From SG8-41 sp035456985 (lineage in GTDB: Bacteria > Pseudomonadota > Gammaproteobacteria > Burkholderiales > SG8-41), in NCBI GenBank assembly GCA_035456985.1, contig DATICE010000203.1, forward strand, positions 1-58,079: a stretch of 58,079 nucleotides of DNA, written 5' to 3'. Below the pieces are notes generated by a model, which saw only the letters and a program-made list of their open reading frames with translations, had not been told where the DNA came from and did no database searches. Position numbers and translations under genes: made by a program. Positions 40,819 through 48,401 of the stretch are shown here, in pieces. Within the stretch, counting starts at the first letter, position 1, and the number at the start of each line of letters is the position of its first letter.

Positions 40819-42021
40819 ATGAGCGTGGAGGCTCGCGCCGCTGGCGCCGCCATCGAGGTGGTGAAGAATGGCCCCTACCGGGTGAGCGGCGCGTGCCGCG
40901 TGCGCAACGCGCGCGGGGAGGAGGTGCCCGTGCGCGGCAGGTTTACACTATGCCGCTGCGGCAGCTCGGCCAACAAGCCGTTCTGCGACGGCACACACGC
41001 GAAAATCGGCTTCGACGGCACGCGCTTCACGACCGTGCCCCCGGACGCTGGCGAGCCGTATCGCGGAACGCGGATCACGATCCACGACAACCGCGCGCTG
41101 TGCGCGCACTCGGGCATCTGCACCGATGGCCTGCCCGAGGTGTTTCGCCTGGGCAAGGAGCCGTGGATCGAGGCTGACGGCGCCGCCGCCGCCGCAGCTA
41201 GCGCCATCGTCCAGCGCTGCCCGTCGGGGGCGCTGAGCTACTCGATCGAAGGCGTGCCGCCGCCGGCGGAGCCGGGCGAGCCCCTGATCACTGCTTCGGC
41301 GAACGGGCCGTATTACGTCAGCGGGAACGTGGAGCTGCGCGCTGACGGGGCGCGACCACGCGAGCCCGGCCGCTACGCGTTGTGCCGCTGTGGGGGATCG
41401 AAGATCAAGCCGTTCTGCGACGGCACGCACTGGGCGATTCGCTTCGACGAGAGCCGCGGCCGGCAGGCGGGCATGTTCGAGCCGCCGCTCGGACTGAGAA
41501 GGCTGAGCTTCATCCTCGGCGGGCTGCTGGTTGTCGGCGCGGCCGTTGCCATCGTTGTCGTCGAAGCCGCGGGCAAATGGTCGGCGCAAGGCTTCCTCGG
41601 TCCGGGCGGGCTGATTCCCGATTTCAACCTCGCGCTCGAACTCCTGCTCGTGGCAGGGCTCACTTTCGGCGGGTGGCTTGCGAAACGCGGCAATATCGCG
41701 GCGCACCGCTACAACCAGACCGTCTGGGTGCTGGTGAACGCGGTGCTGGTCGCGCTCATCATGGCGCGCGGCATGGACAACGCGGCGCTCGAGTCCGCGT
41801 CCGATCTCACCAAGCTGCACCTGCTGGTGCCGTGGCTGCATGCGCTGCTGGGTGCCGCGACGGTTGCCGCGGGTCTGTGGCTGGTGCTGCAGATGAACGG
41901 GTGGCTCCCGCGGCAGCTCCACCTGCGCGGCTGGAAGACCCTCATGCGCATCACGCTCGCGGGCTACTGGACCGTCGCGGTGCTTGGGCTCGCGATCTAC
42001 TACCTCTGGTTCATGCGCTGA
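40819..42021 (+). CDS. CDGSH / 4Fe-4S / CDGSH / multi-helix membrane fusion protein
   Basis: 400 residues in four parts. (1) A CDGSH [2Fe-2S] site: C45, C47, C56, H60 in CRCGSSANKPFCDGTH. (2) A Fer4_19-type mono-cluster domain: C95, H97, C101 and C134 (CAHSGICTDGLPEVF ... CPSGAL). (3) A second CDGSH site: C189, C191, C200, H204. (4) Five membrane helices (about 229-249, 268-287, 300-317, 334-356, 377-397) with His296, His334, His341 and His368, resembling DUF420-like proteins. CDGSH plus Fer4_19 combinations are known to me; attachment to a polytopic membrane domain is not. Likely an electron-transfer protein of the inner membrane. A TATACT box 7 nt upstream could add an internal promoter. 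Confidence 0.85.
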   Translation: MSVEARAAGAAIEVVKNGPYRVSGACRVRNARGEEVPVRGRFTLCRCGSSANKPFCDGTHAKIGFDGTRFTTVPPDAGEPYRGTRITIHDNRALCAHSGICTDGLPEVFRLGKEPWIEADGAAAAAASAIVQRCPSGALSYSIEGVPPPAEPGEPLITASANGPYYVSGNVELRADGARPREPGRYALCRCGGSKIKPFCDGTHWAIRFDESRGRQAGMFEPPLGLRRLSFILGGLLVVGAAVAIVVVEAAGKWSAQGFLGPGGLIPDFNLALELLLVAGLTFGGWLAKRGNIAAHRYNQTVWVLVNAVLVALIMARGMDNAALESASDLTKLHLLVPWLHALLGAATVAAGLWLVLQMNGWLPRQLHLRGWKTLMRITLAGYWTVAVLGLAIYYLWFMR

Positions 42022-42040
42022 CCCGCACGCCTCGCGGCGG

Positions 42041-43072
42041 CTATTTTCTGGCCCACAACTCTGCGCAGGCGCCGACTGCGGCATCGACGTCCGGCGCCGA
42101 GATGTGGCGGTGCGTCACGAAGCGCAGCACGTGGAGGTCGGCCGGCGCGACCAGCACGCCCTTCGATTTCAAATCCGCCGACCACTGCGCGGCGCGGCGC
42201 CCGCTCTTCCTCACATCCACGCGCACCAGGTTCGTCTCCACGTCCTTCGGGTCGCACAGGCTCGGGTCGATGCGGTGCAAGCCCTCAGCCAGCCGCTTCG
42301 CGGTCTGATGGTCCTCGCCGAGGCGGCTGACCATCGTCTCCAGCGCGACGATGCCGGCTGCGGCGAGCACGCCGGCCTGGCGCATGTTGCCCCCCACCAT
42401 GCGGCGGTAGGCGCGCGCCCGCTCGATGAATGCCGTGCTTCCGCACAGGATCGAGCCCACCGGAGCGGATAACCCCTTAGATACACAGAAACAGACGGAA
42501 TCGGAGTGCTGCGATATTTCGCTCGCGGCGCGGCCGAGCGCAATGGCGGCGTTGAAGATGCGGGCACCGTCGAGATGCACCGGAACGCCGTTCTCGCGCG
42601 CGAGCCCGTGCACCACCCGCATGTGCGCGAGAGGCAGCACGGCGCCGCCCGCCCGGTTGTGGGTGTTCTCCATCCAGAGGAGCGCCGTGCCCATGTGGTA
42701 GCGGGTGACCGGGCGGATCATCTCGCGCAGGGCCTCGACGTCCATCGCGCCGCGCCGGCCGGGAACACCCCGGTAGAAGAGGCCGGCCACGCCGGCGATG
42801 CCGCCGAACTCGGCATTCAGCGTGTGTGAGCCTTCCTCCAGCAGCACTTCGCCGCCGCGGCTCCCGTGCGCGAGCATCGCGACCAGGTTCGCCATCGTTC
42901 CGCTCGGCATGAAGGCGCCGGCTTCCTTGGCGGTGCGCTCGGCGGCGAGTGCCTCGAGCTTTTTCACCGTCTCGTCGCCGTCGCGCGAGTCGTCGCCAAA
43001 GGTGGCCTCGCGCATGGATTCGAGCATCGCCTCGGTGGGGCGGGTGACGGTGTCGCTGCGGAGGTCGATCAT
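42041..43072 (-). CDS. ltaE: Low-specificity L-threonine aldolase
   Basis: PLP fold-type I enzyme cleaving threonine or allo-threonine to glycine and acetaldehyde. 343 residues. It starts MIDLRSDTVTRPTEAML, the family signature. The PLP lysine is Lys199 in SVCFCVSKGLSAPVGS. PVHLDGARIFNAAIALG carries the Asp that binds the pyridine nitrogen. It stands alone, convergent with the CDGSH fusion gene, 20 nt apart. Confidence 0.94.
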   Translation of the reverse strand: MIDLRSDTVTRPTEAMLESMREATFGDDSRDGDETVKKLEALAAERTAKEAGAFMPSGTMANLVAMLAHGSRGGEVLLEEGSHTLNAEFGGIAGVAGLFYRGVPGRRGAMDVEALREMIRPVTRYHMGTALLWMENTHNRAGGAVLPLAHMRVVHGLARENGVPVHLDGARIFNAAIALGRAASEISQHSDSVCFCVSKGLSAPVGSILCGSTAFIERARAYRRMVGGNMRQAGVLAAAGIVALETMVSRLGEDHQTAKRLAEGLHRIDPSLCDPKDVETNLVRVDVRKSGRRAAQWSADLKSKGVLVAPADLHVLRFVTHRHISAPDVDAAVGACAELWARK

Positions 43073-43105
43073 GGTAAAAGCCGGACGCTTCGCGCCGGTT
43101 TAACT

Positions 43106-43178
43106 CCACGCGTTCGAACGGACGATTAGGATATCAAAGCCACGACAAACGCGCTTCCGTTTGCCGTTCAACGCGTGG
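43106..43178. repeat. Inverted repeat, GCGTTGAACGG type (copy 3)
   Basis: CCACGCGTTCGAACGG (43106-43121) pairs with CCGTTCAACGCGTGG (43164-43178) across 42 nt, in the gap between ltaE and the HAD gene. Confidence 0.6.
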
Positions 43179-43205
43179 GCACTCTGCGAAGTCCCATGAT
43201 CTCGT

Positions 43206-44000
43206 TCAACGGACATCAAGCAGACAATCAACGACTTCCCGGAAGCCCGCGCCGCCGGCCGCGGCGGTGACGTAGCGGGGCTCGTGCGCGAGACGGCCCG
43301 CAAACTCGCGGATGTTGGCGACGCCGATGGCATGCGGGAAGAAACCGAACATCGGCGCATCGTTGGGCGAGTCGCCCACGAACACGCAGGTCGCGCGCGC
43401 CGCGTCGAGGTCGGCGTGAAACTCCTCGCGCATGAGCCTGCGCGTCGCGGCGAGCTTGTCGTAGGTGCCGAACCAGCCGTTCACGTGAATCGAACTCACC
43501 TTTGCGGTCAGACCGCGTGCCTCCATCAGCGCCACGATGCGGTCCACCGCCTCCCGCGGCAAGCGTGCCACGTCCTCGCAGTAATCGATGGCGAGATCGC
43601 ATTCGCGGTAGTGCTGGTCCGCGGCAATGGCGCAGCCCGGCACCGCGCGCACGATATCCGCGCCGATCGTCCGCAGCCGCTCGCGATTCGCCGCGCGCGC
43701 CGCCGCGTCGTCGGCAAACGCCCGCTTCATCACGTGCCGCTCGCGGTCATAGCGGAAGTAGAACGCCCCGTTTTCGCCGACCACCGCGGCGACGGGCCAC
43801 ATGCGCGCGATGTGATCGCACCAGCCGGCGGGGCGCCCCGTGATGGGAACGACCTGGAGGCGCGCCCGCTCCAGGCGCTCCATCGCGGCGTACGCCTCTG
43901 CGGTCAGCCGGCCGCCGGTGGTGAGCGTGTCGTCGATGTCGCAAAGGACGCTGCGTACCGCACGGCGCTCTTCAGCCGGAAACCCGCTCAGCGGCAGCAT
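43206..44000 (-). CDS. HAD-superfamily phosphatase (Cof / sucrose-phosphatase-like)
   Basis: 264 residues. Motif I is D21-I-D23-DTLT (nucleophile and acid/base). Motif II is VPITGRPAGWCDHIA. A C2-type cap lies in the middle. Motif IV is CVFVGDSPNDAPMFGFFPHAIGVANI. HAD-IIB phosphatases of this kind act on sugar phosphates or flavin-type phosphates; the substrate is not readable. ATG 44000 overlaps the stop of the preceding gene (TAATG), indicating coupling. Confidence 0.87.
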   Translation of the reverse strand: MLPLSGFPAEERRAVRSVLCDIDDTLTTGGRLTAEAYAAMERLERARLQVVPITGRPAGWCDHIARMWPVAAVVGENGAFYFRYDRERHVMKRAFADDAAARAANRERLRTIGADIVRAVPGCAIAADQHYRECDLAIDYCEDVARLPREAVDRIVALMEARGLTAKVSSIHVNGWFGTYDKLAATRRLMREEFHADLDAARATCVFVGDSPNDAPMFGFFPHAIGVANIREFAGRLAHEPRYVTAAAGGAGFREVVDCLLDVR

Positions 44001-44608
44001 TAGCGACAGACTTCCTCGCCCGCGGGCGGCTCGGGCCGGGCGCAGAAACCAAAGCGCCGCGCCACCGTCTCCGCCCGGATGGGCCCGACCCTCACTCCGG
44101 CGCCGCGGAACCTCAACCACAGCGGCGCCTCGTGCCCCTGCTGCAGCCGGCTCATCAGCTCGTCGAGCGCCTCCTCGGCAGGCGGCGCACCGGCGGCGTC
44201 GGTGAAATGGGGCAGCAGCCGGTCGAGGTCACGGTCGTGGACCGCGCCGATGCCGTGCTCGGTATCCAGCAGCGCCGCACCGGACTCGTCGATCCACGCG
44301 CCGTGGAGGGTGGTTACCGGACTGCCGGAGCCCGTCTCCAGAGCGAGCGGAGCCTCACCGGCGCTTGCGACGCGATAGACGTGGGGCGTGTAGTCGAGGT
44401 TGACGAAAACGCGCTGGGGCCCGTTCTGGAAGTACCAGCAGCCGCGCTCGTCGCGCGCGTAGTTGCGGCCGATGAACTCGGTGACGAGGCGGTTCGCGAT
44501 CCGTTCACCCTTGATCAGCCATTGCCCGCGCCGGTCGAAGGAGAGCCACCCGTACACCGAGGGAACATTCGGCCACTTGGCCATCCCGCGGAGAACGATG
44601 TCATCCAT
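44000..44608 (-). CDS. Conserved proteobacterial protein of unknown function
   Basis: 202 residues beginning MDDIVLRGMAKWPNVPSVYGWLSFDRRGQWLIKGERI, followed by EFIGRNYARDERGCWYFQNGPQRVFVNLDYTPHVYR. I recognise this as a widespread betaproteobacterial DUF family but will not assign its number. No membrane segment or cofactor motif is visible. ATG 44608 is preferred over an upstream in-frame start at 44668, because the conserved part begins here. It is coupled to the HAD gene downstream. Confidence 0.8.
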   Translation of the reverse strand: MDDIVLRGMAKWPNVPSVYGWLSFDRRGQWLIKGERIANRLVTEFIGRNYARDERGCWYFQNGPQRVFVNLDYTPHVYRVASAGEAPLALETGSGSPVTTLHGAWIDESGAALLDTEHGIGAVHDRDLDRLLPHFTDAAGAPPAEEALDELMSRLQQGHEAPLWLRFRGAGVRVGPIRAETVARRFGFCARPEPPAGEEVCR

Positions 44609-44632
44609 TACCCGGTGAGAGGTATGACGATG

Positions 44633-44675
44633 TTGCGCGTTGAGCGGCAGCTTTCCTGTGCGCTCCAACGCGCAA
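44633..44675. repeat. Inverted repeat, GCGTTGAGCG type (copy 4)
   Basis: TTGCGCGTTGAGCG (44633-44646) pairs with CGCTCCAACGCGCAA (44661-44675), directly beside the fusA-like terminator. Confidence 0.6.
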
Positions 44676-44676
44676 A

Positions 44677-44708
44677 AATAAGACCGGCGCCTCGCGTCCG
44701 GTCTTATT
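44677..44708 (-). terminator. Intrinsic terminator of the EF-G-like gene
   Basis: On the minus strand a perfect 11-bp stem AATAAGACCGG / CCGGTCTTATT has a 10-nt loop and the T-run continues to TTTTTG. The TAA stop codon of the gene lies inside the 5' half of the stem. Confidence 0.85.
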
Positions 44709-46755
44709 GCTCTTCGGCATGCGCGGTCTTGGCGTGCTGCTCGGCGAGCGTCTTCTGGACGGTGGGCGGCACTGGCTCGTAGCGCGCGAACTCGATGGTG
44801 TAGGAGCCCTGGCCCGCGGTGACCGATTTCAGCCGCGCCTGGTAGTTACCGAGCTCTGACAGCGGCGCCTGGCCCTTGATTACGAGCGTCCCCGGCGCGA
44901 GCGAGTCGGTGCCCGAGAGCTGGCCGCGCTTGGAGGAGAGGTCACCGGCGATGTCACCCATGTTGGCTTCCGGCGCGGTGATCTCGATGTTGACGATCGG
45001 CTCGAGGACGATCGCCCGCGCCTTGCTGATGGCGTCCATGAACGCGCGCTTGCCCGCGGCGATGAACGCGACCTCCTTGGAATCGACGTCGTGGTACTTG
45101 CCGTCGTAGACGATGACCCGCACGTCGTGCACCGGGTAGCCCGCGATCGGTCCGGATTCGAGCACCTGGCGCACGCCCTTTTCCACCGCGGGGATGAACT
45201 GGTTGGGAATGGCGCCGCCCTTCACCTGGTCCACGAACTCGAAGCCCGAGCCGCGCTTGAGCGGCTCGACCTTGAGGAACACTTCCCCGAACTGGCCCGC
45301 GCCGCCGGTCTGCTTCTTGTGCCGGTGGTGGCCTTCGGCCCGGGCGGTGATGGTCTCGCGGTAGGGGATGCGGGGCGGCTTGGTAGAGACCTCGACGTTG
45401 TACTGCTTGGTCATGCGTTCAAGGATGTATCGCATGTGCAAGTCGCCCAGGCCGCTGATGAGGGTCTGATTGAGCGTGGCGTTGTGCTCGACCTTGAAGG
45501 TGGGATCCTCGGCGGAGAGCTTGTGCAGCGCGTCCGAGATCTTCTGCTCGTCGCCCCGGCGCTTGGGCTCGATCGCGAGCGAGTGCATCGGAGTCGGAAA
45601 CTCGAGCGGCACGAGACGCAGCTGGTCCTCGTCGTGCGAATCGTGCAGCACCGCGTCGAAATAGATCTCGTCTACCTTGGCGACCGCCCCGATGTCGCCC
45701 GGCACGAGCGCGTCGGTCTCGACGAAGTCCTTGCCCTGGAGGAGATAGGCGTGGCCGACCTTGAACGCCTTGCGGCCCTCCCCGATGAAGAGCTGGGAGT
45801 CCTTGGTGATCGTGCCCTGGTGCACGCGGAACACCCCCACCTTGCCGACGTAGGGGTCAATCATCACCTTGAACACGTGCGCGATGACGTGCTTCTTCGG
45901 GTCGGGCTCGGCGCGCACCGGCTGGGCCTTGTCGCCGGCGCCCTTGACGAGCTGCGGCGCATTGCCTTCCGTGGGATTGGGCAGGAGCTTGACGATGATA
46001 TCGAGCAGCTCCGCGACGCCCGCGCCGCTCCTCGCGGAGACGAAGCACACCGGGACCAGGTGGCCCTCGCGCAACGCTTTCTCGAACGGGGCGTGCAGCG
46101 CTTCCGGCGCGACTTCCCCCTTCTCGAGGTATTGCGCCATCAGTTCCTCGTCCACCTCGACGACCTGGTCGACCAGCGCGCTGTGCGCGGCCTCCACGGA
46201 CGAGAAATCCGCTGCTCCGGCGGGATTGAAGAAGCAGTCCACCACGCGCTTGCCGCCATCGGCGGGCAGGTTGATCGGCAGACACTCCCGCCCGAAGGCC
46301 GCCTGGATCTTGGCGAGCACCCCCGGCAGATCCACGTTCTCGGCGTCGATCTTGTTGACGATAATCATGCGGCAGAGGTCGCGCTTGCGCGCCCATTGCA
46401 TCATGCGGCCGGTGATCATCTCGACGCCGTTCTGGGCGTTCACCACGATGGCCGCCGTATCCACCGCCGGCAGCCCCCCGATGGCGCGGCCGATGAAATC
46501 GGGCAATCCCGGGGTGTCGATGAGATGGATGCGCGTGTCTTTGTGCTGCAGGTGCACGACCGCAGCGTTGAGCGAGTGCTGGAACTGCTTCTCGATCGGG
46601 TCGAAGTCGCAGACAGTGGTGCCTTTCTCCACGGTTCCGATGCTCGCGATCGCTCCAGCCCTGGCGAGGAGAGCCTCGGCGAGGGTGGTCTTGCCGGAGC
46701 CGCCGTGACCGGTCAGGGCGATGGTCCGGATCGCTTCAGGGGAAAACTTGGGCAT
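44704..46755 (-). CDS. Elongation factor G-like GTPase
   Basis: 683 residues, an EF-G paralogue. The P-loop is G16-HGGSGKT23, G3 DTPGLPDFIGRA, and G4 VNKIDAENVD. Domains II (about 290-380), III (about 400-475), IV (about 478-600, RIPYRETITARAEGHHRHKKQTGGAGQFGEV) and V follow. It lacks the canonical AHIDAGKTT start of translational EF-G, with TGHGGSGKTTLAEALL instead, and belongs to the EF-G-like group of unclear role. It stands alone with its own terminator. Confidence 0.9.
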   Translation of the reverse strand: MPKFSPEAIRTIALTGHGGSGKTTLAEALLARAGAIASIGTVEKGTTVCDFDPIEKQFQHSLNAAVVHLQHKDTRIHLIDTPGLPDFIGRAIGGLPAVDTAAIVVNAQNGVEMITGRMMQWARKRDLCRMIIVNKIDAENVDLPGVLAKIQAAFGRECLPINLPADGGKRVVDCFFNPAGAADFSSVEAAHSALVDQVVEVDEELMAQYLEKGEVAPEALHAPFEKALREGHLVPVCFVSARSGAGVAELLDIIVKLLPNPTEGNAPQLVKGAGDKAQPVRAEPDPKKHVIAHVFKVMIDPYVGKVGVFRVHQGTITKDSQLFIGEGRKAFKVGHAYLLQGKDFVETDALVPGDIGAVAKVDEIYFDAVLHDSHDEDQLRLVPLEFPTPMHSLAIEPKRRGDEQKISDALHKLSAEDPTFKVEHNATLNQTLISGLGDLHMRYILERMTKQYNVEVSTKPPRIPYRETITARAEGHHRHKKQTGGAGQFGEVFLKVEPLKRGSGFEFVDQVKGGAIPNQFIPAVEKGVRQVLESGPIAGYPVHDVRVIVYDGKYHDVDSKEVAFIAAGKRAFMDAISKARAIVLEPIVNIEITAPEANMGDIAGDLSSKRGQLSGTDSLAPGTLVIKGQAPLSELGNYQARLKSVTAGQGSYTIEFARYEPVPPTVQKTLAEQHAKTAHAEEQ

Positions 46756-46898
46756 GGCCGAATCCTCCGACCCTCTTCTCGCGGGAATGACTGGGGGGTT
46801 AGTTGAGTATAAACGGGGGCGAGCGGCAGGTTCAAGTTAACCCCGAGCGGGCGGCCCCCGCGTTTAACTGACAGGCATGGGGACCCCAAGGAGGTGTC

Positions 46899-47723
46899 AT
46901 GAAACGCGAACTGATTGCGGCGGGACTGTTGTTGTGGGCGGCGACCGGACCGGCGGGCGCGGTCGGAAGACTCGTGGAGGTGACTGTTTACGACCGGACG
47001 GAACACCGTTCCCTCCCCGTGCATCGTCATGAGGGCCGGCACTACGTCGTCGGGAAGCCCGGCAACGAATACCAGATCCGCGTGCGGAACCGCACCGGGG
47101 GCGACATCCTGTCGGTGGTGTCGGTGGATGGCGTCAACGCGGTGAGCGGCGAGACCGCTGCCTGGCACCAGACCGGCTACGTCCTCGGCCCGCACCAGGG
47201 CTTCGCCGTGAAGGGCTGGCGCAAGAGCCTGGAGCGGGTCGCCGCGTTCTTTTTTACCGAGCATCAGAATTCGTATGCTGCACGCACCGGCCGGCCGGAC
47301 AACGTCGGCGTGATCGGCGTCGCAGTCTTCCGCAAGAAGCCTGATCCCGAGGCACGCATCGACCAATCGCCGCCGCGAGCGGAGCTTCCGGGACCGGGCG
47401 GTCGCGAGAACAGTCCTGATCCCGTGCCCGCGGGTGCCGGGGCGGCCGGAGGAAACTCCTCGCGCGCGGGGGAGAGCGCATCCGATCGCCTCCATGCGCC
47501 CTCTCCGCAGACGGCAAGAAAGTCTTCATTGCTCGGAACCGGGCATGGTCGCAGCCAGGCTTCACGTGTCACCTATGCGAGCTTCGAGCGGGCGACACCC
47601 GGACCCGAGGAAGTGATCGCAATTCACTACGACACTTACGGCAACCTGGTTGCAATGGGGGTCATCCGCGAGCCGCGCATCGCGAGCCCGTTTCCGGGAC
47701 AGTTCGTCCCCGACCCACGGTGA
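46899..47723 (+). CDS. Exported protein of unknown function near ECF sigma
   Basis: 274 residues with a signal peptide (1-21, ending GPAGA). A beta-rich domain (about 24-150) contains RLVEVTVYDRTEHRSLPVHRHEGRHYVVGKPGNEYQI and GYVLGPHQGFAVKGWR. A Pro/Gly/Ser-rich linker (about 150-225) leads to a conserved C-terminal block, FERATPGPEEVIAIHYDTYGNLVAMGVI. AAGGAGG precedes the ATG. I do not recognise the family. It lies just ahead of the sigma and anti-sigma genes and could belong to that regulon. Confidence 0.75.
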   Translation: MKRELIAAGLLLWAATGPAGAVGRLVEVTVYDRTEHRSLPVHRHEGRHYVVGKPGNEYQIRVRNRTGGDILSVVSVDGVNAVSGETAAWHQTGYVLGPHQGFAVKGWRKSLERVAAFFFTEHQNSYAARTGRPDNVGVIGVAVFRKKPDPEARIDQSPPRAELPGPGGRENSPDPVPAGAGAAGGNSSRAGESASDRLHAPSPQTARKSSLLGTGHGRSQASRVTYASFERATPGPEEVIAIHYDTYGNLVAMGVIREPRIASPFPGQFVPDPR

Positions 47724-47757
47724 TGGGTGATGAGCCAGGGTTGATGAGTGAAAGGAG
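47720..47757 (+). repeat. Heptamer element I (single arm)
   Basis: The gene's TGA stop is the first part of words GTGATGG, GTGATGA, GCCAGGG, TTGATGA, GTGAAAG. The word type is the same as in element D. No complementary arm is visible. Confidence 0.6.
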
Positions 47758-47828
47758 GCAGCGCTGGAATTTCGACCCGCGTTTCCCATTTACCGGCGGA
47801 GTGGCAGGGGGCATACTGCCAACCCGCT

Positions 47829-48401
47829 ATGGCCTGGAATGCGGAGAGCAGCGATGAAGAGCTCATGCTGCATTATCGCGACGGCGACGCAGGCGCGTTC
47901 GAGGCGCTCTACGCGCGCCACAAGGGCGGGCTGTACCGTTACCTGCTGCGGCAGTGCCGCAACGCGGCCGCGGCCGAAGAGCTGTTCCAGGACGTGTGGA
48001 TGAATCTCATACGCGCGCGGGCAGGCTATACGGTCCAGGCCAAGTTTTCGACCTTCCTCTACCGCGTCGCTCACAACCGCCTGGTCGATCATTATCGCAG
48101 GAGCAACCAGGCCACCGTGGTGTCCCTCGAGGACGAGGACGGGGAGGCGATTGCGGACCCACCCGATGAGCGCGAGCGGCCGCAGGACGAAACGCTCGAC
48201 GCAAAGCGCCAGGCCGGGCGGCTGATGGAGCTGATCTCCGAGCTGCCCGAGACGCAGCGCGAGGCATTCCTGCTGCAGCTGGAGGGCGGGATGAGCGTGG
48301 AGGAGATCGCGCAGGCGACCGGCGTCAGCCGCGAGACGGCGAAGAGCCGGCTGCGCTACGCGATGTCGAAGTTGAAACGAGGCATGCTGGAATGGCGTTG
48401 A
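47829..48401 (+). CDS. ECF RNA polymerase sigma factor
   Basis: 190 residues from ATG 47829. Region 2 includes EALYARHKGGLYRYLLRQCRNAAAAEELFQDVWMNLIRAR and the -10-recognising FSTFLYRVAHNRLVDHYRR. Region 4 is LPETQREAFLLQLEGGMSVEEIAQATGVSRETAKSRLRYAMSKLK. An in-frame start at 47748 would add 27 residues with no support. CATACT upstream could be a -10. It overlaps the next gene by 10 nt, the coupling typical for sigma/anti-sigma pairs. Confidence 0.88.
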   Translation: MAWNAESSDEELMLHYRDGDAGAFEALYARHKGGLYRYLLRQCRNAAAAEELFQDVWMNLIRARAGYTVQAKFSTFLYRVAHNRLVDHYRRSNQATVVSLEDEDGEAIADPPDERERPQDETLDAKRQAGRLMELISELPETQREAFLLQLEGGMSVEEIAQATGVSRETAKSRLRYAMSKLKRGMLEWR

